Source: CAYUQT01 sp964596165
GTDB lineage: Bacteria; Planctomycetota; Phycisphaerae; UBA1845; JAFGLZ01
NCBI GenBank assembly: GCA_964596165.1
Contig: CAZQTW010000010.1
Coordinates: forward strand, 56,855-120,854
DNA: 64,000 bases
Direction: 5' to 3'
Numbering within the stretch: position 1 is the stretch's first letter; each line of letters starts with the position of its first letter. This document shows positions 60,213 to 64,000 of this stretch, piece by piece. Both the position numbers and the translations under genes were made by a program. Below the pieces are notes generated by a model. It made no database searches, was not told the DNA's origin, and saw only the letters and a list, made by a program, of their open reading frames with translations.

Positions 60213-60797
60213 TCAAGTGTAAACGGATCTTCGCATTCGCCTCTTCGATGGAACATCGCGTGGCATACCAACTGAGAGATGCGTCCGTGACTCATGGTAG
60301 TAGCCGCAGTAGCTGGTCGGGAGATGGATTAGGCGGGCTTCGTTGAACATGATGACATGATCCAGACACTCGCGGCGGACGGAGCCGATCAGGCGCTCGA
60401 CGAACGGGTTCTGCCAAGGTGATCGGCAAGCGATGACAACCCCCTCGATGCCCATTCCTTTGATCCGTTGTTGAAAGTCGCTGCCGTGGATTGCGTCACG
60501 ATCACAAATTAGGAATCGAGGTGCCTCGTCGTAGGACAACACCTCGACAACCTGCCGAGCTGTCCACCAAGCCGTTGGGGGCGAAGCCACGTTGAAATGG
60601 ACGACGCGACGTCGGTCATACTGCAGGACGGTGAGGCGGTACAGCAGTCGAAGTCTCACCGTCGCCACAACAAAGAAGTCCATCGCGGCGATGTCTGGTA
60701 TGTGATTCTCGAGGAAGGTTCGCCCCGTTTGAGACGGTGGTTTGCGATGACGGTACATGTATCGGGCCACCGTTGACTCTGCGACCACATATCCGAG
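60213..60797 (-). mobile_element. Truncated transposase with integrase (DDE) core, IS remnant
   Basis: A minus-strand frame whose protein matches the catalytic core and part of the N-terminal region of planctomycete integrase-core transposases: GYVVAESTVARYMYRHRKPPSQT, then IAAMDFFVVATV (first Asp), YDEAPRFLICDRDAIHG (second Asp), RSPWQNPFVERLIGSVRRECLDHVI (Glu) and YYHESRTHLS. The three acidic residues are kept, but the helix-turn-helix N-terminus and the usual C-terminal tail are missing, so it is a decayed IS. Its 5' end (about 60797) abuts a tRNA 3' end at 60801-60828. No inverted repeats are seen. Confidence 0.75.
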
Positions 60798-60800
60798 CAG

Positions 60801-60828
60801 GTCGTCGGTTCGAATCCGACCGATGGCT
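60801..60828 (+). other. tRNA 3'-end remnant (T-arm and acceptor strand)
   Basis: On the + strand, GTCGTCGGTTCGAATCCGACC contains a perfect 5-bp T-stem GTCGG (60804-60808)/CCGAC (60816-60820) with the conserved TTCGAAT loop, followed by CGATGGC(T) as a 7-base acceptor strand and discriminator. No matching 5' half, D-arm or anticodon arm is found upstream, where the transposase remnant begins instead. This looks like a broken tRNA gene or an attachment-site scar left by a mobile element. Confidence 0.6.
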
Positions 60829-61203
60829 GTACCTATCCTACGACCCTGTTTGCAATTGCGCCGAATCGCCCGGCACGGCGGTCCGGCCCTTCAGGTGGCG
60901 GGCAACGTCCGACCGGTAGAACCATGATGCGCACGTATGGTCCCGTCATGACGCCGATGCATGCAAGCCGCACAAGGGGCGGTCTCGACGTAGCCGATTC
61001 GACTCCTCTGCCCTCGAAAACGCCTTCGGCTTCGCTTAATCTGGGACTGACGCTCAGATTCGATGTGTCAATGCCTCCTGAATCTCGCGAGGCAGATCGG
61101 CCATCCCTTCGACGGCCTCGTTCAGTACGACGCACAGGGGCGCCGGCCGGCGGGAGCGTGAGACAGGCTCGAGTGAAGGCAGGCAGCGATTCAAAGAGTT
61201 TAG
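60829..61203. other. Gene-poor stretch between the tRNA remnant and the primase-helicase gene
   Basis: About 375 bases without a convincing intact gene. On the minus strand, 61041-61130 encodes a stretch ending VEGMADLPREIQEALTHRI and a TGA; it reads like a protein C-terminus but has no start, so it may be the tail of a lost gene (possibly an integrase). There is no clear promoter immediately before the ATG at 61204 and no T-run hairpin. Confidence 0.45.
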
Positions 61204-63978
61204 ATGGACCGTTTCGTCACACACCATTCCTCATCCGAGGCGAAGATCCCGCTGTTTCGCTCGCTCTTTCGCGGTCGCGATGATGTCTATCCCCGTCGTT
61301 TCGAGAGCCGCAGGACCGGTAGGTCCGGCTACCAACCGGCTTGTGCGAACGAGTGGGTGCGGGGCCTGTACGAGAAGCCCCGGGTCAAATGTGCCGAATG
61401 CCCCAACCGCCGCTTCCTTGCCGTCACGGATGAGGCTATTCGATGGCATCTTTCCGGCCGGGATGACAGCGGTCGCGACTTCGTCATGGGGGTCTATCCG
61501 ATGCTCCAGGACGAAACCTGTTTCTTCCTGGCAGCCGACTTTGACAAAGCCCACTGGCATGAGGATGTGGTGGAATTCCTGAAGACATGCGACCGGATGA
61601 ACCTGCCGGGCACCCTGGAGCGATCGCGCTCCGGCAAGGGCGGGCACGTCTGGCTATTCTTCGAACAGGCTATCCCCGCCACCTTGGCGCGCCAACTCGG
61701 TTCACACCTCTTGACCGAGACGATGGAGCGCCGTCCGGAGATGGGGTTGGACTACTACGACCGGTTCTTCCCCAATCAGGACACGCTGCCCCAAGGCGGA
61801 TTCGGGAATCTGATCGCGTTGCCCCTCCAGAAAGGGCCGCGACAACGTGGGAATAGCATCTTCCTCGACGACGACTTCGTTCCCTACCCCGACCAGTGGG
61901 CGTTTCTGTCAAAGGTCCGAAAGCTGGCCCGCCGAGAAGTCGAGGACATTGTTCGTGAAGCCGAGGGCACGGGGCGGGTTGTCGGCGTGCGGCTTGCGCC
62001 GCCAAACGAGGACGATGCGGAACCCTGGACGGCGCCGTGCTCACGCCGTCGGAGGGGACCTCCCATCACCGATCCGTTGCCCCGGAGCATTGAGTTGGTT
62101 CTTGGAAATGAGATCTACATCGCCAAGGACACGTTGCCAGCCGGTCTTCGTAACCGCGTCCTGCGGCTTGCGGCGTTTCAGAACCCCGAGTTCTACAAGG
62201 CGCAGGCGATGCGTCTGCCGACGTACGGTAAGCCGCGCATCATCGCCTGTGCGGAAGACCATCCGCATCACGTGGGCCTGCCCCGCGGGTGTCTCGACGA
62301 TCTGCTGGGGCTTCTGTCGGACCTGAAGATCAAGGCCGTCATTCGGGATGAACGGTGCGCGGGCAAGCCTTTGGAAGTGATGTTCCACGGCAAGCTGCGA
62401 CCCGAGCAAGAGGCCGCCGCGAACGCCTTGGCCGCCCACGACACGGGGGTATTGTCCGCCACCACCGCCTTCGGCAAGACGGTGATTGCCGCTTGGCTCA
62501 TCGCACGGCGCGGAACAAACACGTTGGTTCTCGTACATCGTCGGCAATTGATGGAACAATGGGTGGAGCGGCTGTCCGAATTCCTGGGGTTACCGGTTAC
62601 GGCCGTCGGTCGGATCGGCGGAGGGCGGAAGAAGCCGACGGGCGCGCTGGACGTCGGGGTCATTCAAAGCCTGGTGCACAAGGGCGTCGTGGATGACGCG
62701 GTCGGGGAATACGGCCATCTCATCGTGGATGAGTGTCATCATCTCTCCGCCCGCAGCTTCGAGCAGGTGGCCCGGCGAGCGAAAGCGAGGTTCGTCACGG
62801 GACTCTCAGCCACCGTCGCACGCAGGGACGGGCACCATCCGATCATCTTCATGCAATGCGGACCGGTACGGTATCGCGTCAATGCGAAGGAGCAGGCGGC
62901 CGCGCGCCCTTTCCAGCACACGGTGCTTGTCCGTCCAACCGGCTTTCGTCCGAAGCGACCGGCCAACCCGGATCTGCGAAGCCAGTTCCAGGAGCTCTAT
63001 GACGAACTGATCGCCGACGAGGCACGCAATCAGCTCATCTGCGAGGATGTCGTCCGTGCCGTCCGCGATCGCCGGTGGCCGGTGGTTCTGACCGAACGCA
63101 ACGAGCACCTGGATTGCCTTGCCGACCGGCTCTCAACCGAAATCCCCCGCTTGATTGTGCTTCGCGGCGGAACGGGAACGAAGAGGCTTCGCGGCATCAT
63201 CGCACACCTGTCGGGCATCCCCGAGAATCAGGAGCGGGTGATTCTGGCAACCGGGCGATATGTCGGAGAAGGGTTCGACGATGCCCGGCTGGACACCTTG
63301 TTCCTGACGCTCCCGGTGTCGTGGCGTGGGACGATCGCCCAGTATGTCGGCAGATTGCACCGCCTGCATGAGAGCAAACGTGAGGTCCGCGTGTACGACT
63401 ATGCCGACCTGAATGTGCCCATGCTGGCGAGGATGTTCGATCGGCGTTGCAGAGGCTACGAAGCCGTCGGTTATACGATCCTGCTGCCGGCCAGTGCGGT
63501 ACCGGGTTGGCCCGCCGAGGTTCCGCTACCGCTCGATCCTCAGTGGAAACAGGATTATGCCGCCAGCATTCGGCGGCTCGTTCGGGATGGGGTGGACACA
63601 CCGCTTGCGAACCTCTTTGTTTGCGCGGTACGCAGTGTAACGCCTGACGCGCAAGGCGAAAACCGTGCGCGTAGCGCAACGGAAGCATTCCTTTACCGAC
63701 GCCTGGAAACACTGCCCGAGACCGCCGGCAGGTTTCGCCTGAACGCGGAACTACCGATTCCCTTCGATGGTTGGGGACACATGGAGGTGGACCTTCTCTG
63801 CGCGGATGCACGCATGGCCATTGAGCTCGACGGTGCCCAGCACCTTGAAAGCGCCGAGGCCTACCGCCGCGACCGACGCAAAGATCTGCTGTTGCAAGAG
63901 AACGGCTACCTCGTTCTGCGATTCCTGGCCGAGGATGTGGGCAAAGAGGTAGTTTCAGAACCTGTGGAAATTGGATGA
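61204..63978 (+). CDS. Fusion of TOTE-type archaeo-eukaryotic primase, SF2 helicase and DUF559 nuclease
   Basis: A 924-residue protein in three parts. Residues about 15-260: an AEP primase of the TOTE conflict-system group, with Cys residues at 47, 63 and 66 (a zinc knuckle), the metal Asp pair in LAADFDK (D112, D114), SRSGKGGHVWLFF (His148), DYYDRFFPNQDTLPQGGFGNLIALPL and GNSIFLDDDF. Residues about 385-745: a superfamily-2 helicase with SATTAFGKT (Walker A, about 419-426), IVDECHH (509-513), LSAT (534-537) and QYVGRLHR (713-720). Residues about 825-915: a DUF559-type PD-(D/E)xK nuclease (MEVDLL, IELDGAQH, DRRKDLLLQENGYLVLRFL). A complete, active-looking defence-type protein; the right flank is outside the window. 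Confidence 0.85.
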   Translation: MDRFVTHHSSSEAKIPLFRSLFRGRDDVYPRRFESRRTGRSGYQPACANEWVRGLYEKPRVKCAECPNRRFLAVTDEAIRWHLSGRDDSGRDFVMGVYPMLQDETCFFLAADFDKAHWHEDVVEFLKTCDRMNLPGTLERSRSGKGGHVWLFFEQAIPATLARQLGSHLLTETMERRPEMGLDYYDRFFPNQDTLPQGGFGNLIALPLQKGPRQRGNSIFLDDDFVPYPDQWAFLSKVRKLARREVEDIVREAEGTGRVVGVRLAPPNEDDAEPWTAPCSRRRRGPPITDPLPRSIELVLGNEIYIAKDTLPAGLRNRVLRLAAFQNPEFYKAQAMRLPTYGKPRIIACAEDHPHHVGLPRGCLDDLLGLLSDLKIKAVIRDERCAGKPLEVMFHGKLRPEQEAAANALAAHDTGVLSATTAFGKTVIAAWLIARRGTNTLVLVHRRQLMEQWVERLSEFLGLPVTAVGRIGGGRKKPTGALDVGVIQSLVHKGVVDDAVGEYGHLIVDECHHLSARSFEQVARRAKARFVTGLSATVARRDGHHPIIFMQCGPVRYRVNAKEQAAARPFQHTVLVRPTGFRPKRPANPDLRSQFQELYDELIADEARNQLICEDVVRAVRDRRWPVVLTERNEHLDCLADRLSTEIPRLIVLRGGTGTKRLRGIIAHLSGIPENQERVILATGRYVGEGFDDARLDTLFLTLPVSWRGTIAQYVGRLHRLHESKREVRVYDYADLNVPMLARMFDRRCRGYEAVGYTILLPASAVPGWPAEVPLPLDPQWKQDYAASIRRLVRDGVDTPLANLFVCAVRSVTPDAQGENRARSATEAFLYRRLETLPETAGRFRLNAELPIPFDGWGHMEVDLLCADARMAIELDGAQHLESAEAYRRDRRKDLLLQENGYLVLRFLAEDVGKEVVSEPVEIG

Positions 63979-64000
63979 AGGAAGGGGCATCCTCCTGGTG

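Noticed and set aside
60801..60828. Calling an intact tRNA gene at the T-arm
   Set aside because: Only the T-arm and acceptor 3' strand are present. No 7-bp partner for the acceptor strand, no D-arm and no anticodon arm can be found within 75 bases upstream; the upstream sequence encodes transposase.
60833..61135. A 100-codon minus-strand gene in the stretch between the tRNA scar and the helicase
   Set aside because: Composition and residue pattern look random; the neighbouring frame with a plausible C-terminus is reported instead as a weak remnant.
1..64000. CRISPR arrays, complete insertion sequences or rRNA genes
   Set aside because: No regularly spaced direct repeats, no paired inverted repeats flanking a transposase and no rRNA-like sequence were seen on either strand.

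Overview
The window looks like a chromosome segment from a GC-rich, diderm, non-proteobacterial bacterium, most likely a member of the Planctomycetota (Phycisphaerae-like). This is inference. It rests on outer-membrane lipid genes (a mla-type ABC operon, lpxD and lpxI), an unusual load of large secreted carbohydrate-active proteins, a Sua5-type/low-molecular-weight phosphatase fusion next to rpiB, many lipoproteins and zinc-ribbon proteins of unknown function, and a remnant of an integrase-core transposase type that is common in planctomycetes. Genes are dense, mostly in short operons, and most have no alternative explanation on the opposite strand.

Layout. 1-3.7 kb: the end of a mlaE-mlaF-mlaD lipid-transport operon followed immediately by a geranylgeranyl-reductase-type flavoprotein. 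3.8-11.3 kb: a membrane histidine kinase, a family-4 glycosyltransferase, a P-loop sugar/nucleoside kinase-like protein, a secreted double beta-propeller glycosidase, acyl-CoA dehydrogenase and a MazG-like pyrophosphohydrolase. 11.5-18.2 kb: a zinc-ribbon protein, der, a second glycosyltransferase, a secreted transglutaminase-like protein and an ABC ATPase/permease pair. 18.3-23 kb: tsaC-phosphatase fusion and rpiB, then scpA, trpS and a site-2 protease homologue. 23-28.1 kb: a CzcA-type heavy-metal RND operon led by a small Cys/His-rich secreted protein; its predicted promoter overlaps a BlaI/CopY-like palindrome. 28.2-35.3 kb: a secreted metallophosphoesterase, miaA, a coiled-coil envelope protein, a URO-D-like protein, a soluble PAS histidine kinase and a polytopic GT-C-like membrane protein. 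35.8-45.4 kb: lpxD, lpxI, a 1436-residue secreted multidomain carbohydrate-active protein and a GH38 alpha-mannosidase. 45.5-48.5 kb: a BrnT/BrnA-like toxin-antitoxin pair whose toxin reading frame is broken by one internal UAG, a GlmU-like nucleotidyltransferase and a PH-domain membrane protein. 48.8-59.4 kb: folP, three tandem paralogous lipoproteins coupled to a D-2-hydroxyacid dehydrogenase, an SH3-repeat protein, a UvrC-like protein with a degenerate nuclease domain, an isochorismatase-family hydrolase and hemB.

The right end (59.6-64 kb) is accessory. A truncated integrase-core transposase runs directly into the 3' end of a tRNA gene (T-arm plus acceptor strand, no 5' half). After a roughly 400 bp gene-poor stretch comes a 924-residue protein joining an archaeo-eukaryotic primase domain of the TOTE conflict-system type, a superfamily-2 helicase and a C-terminal DUF559-type nuclease. 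This is the best candidate for an unusual defence or mobile-element system in the window. Its right-hand neighbours lie outside the sequence.

Smaller points of interest are the toxin remnant with an intact antitoxin, the likely leaderless metal-efflux promoter, the UvrC-like protein that has lost both GIY-YIG tyrosines, the tripled lipoprotein family, and the glycan-degrading proteins with unusual domain combinations.
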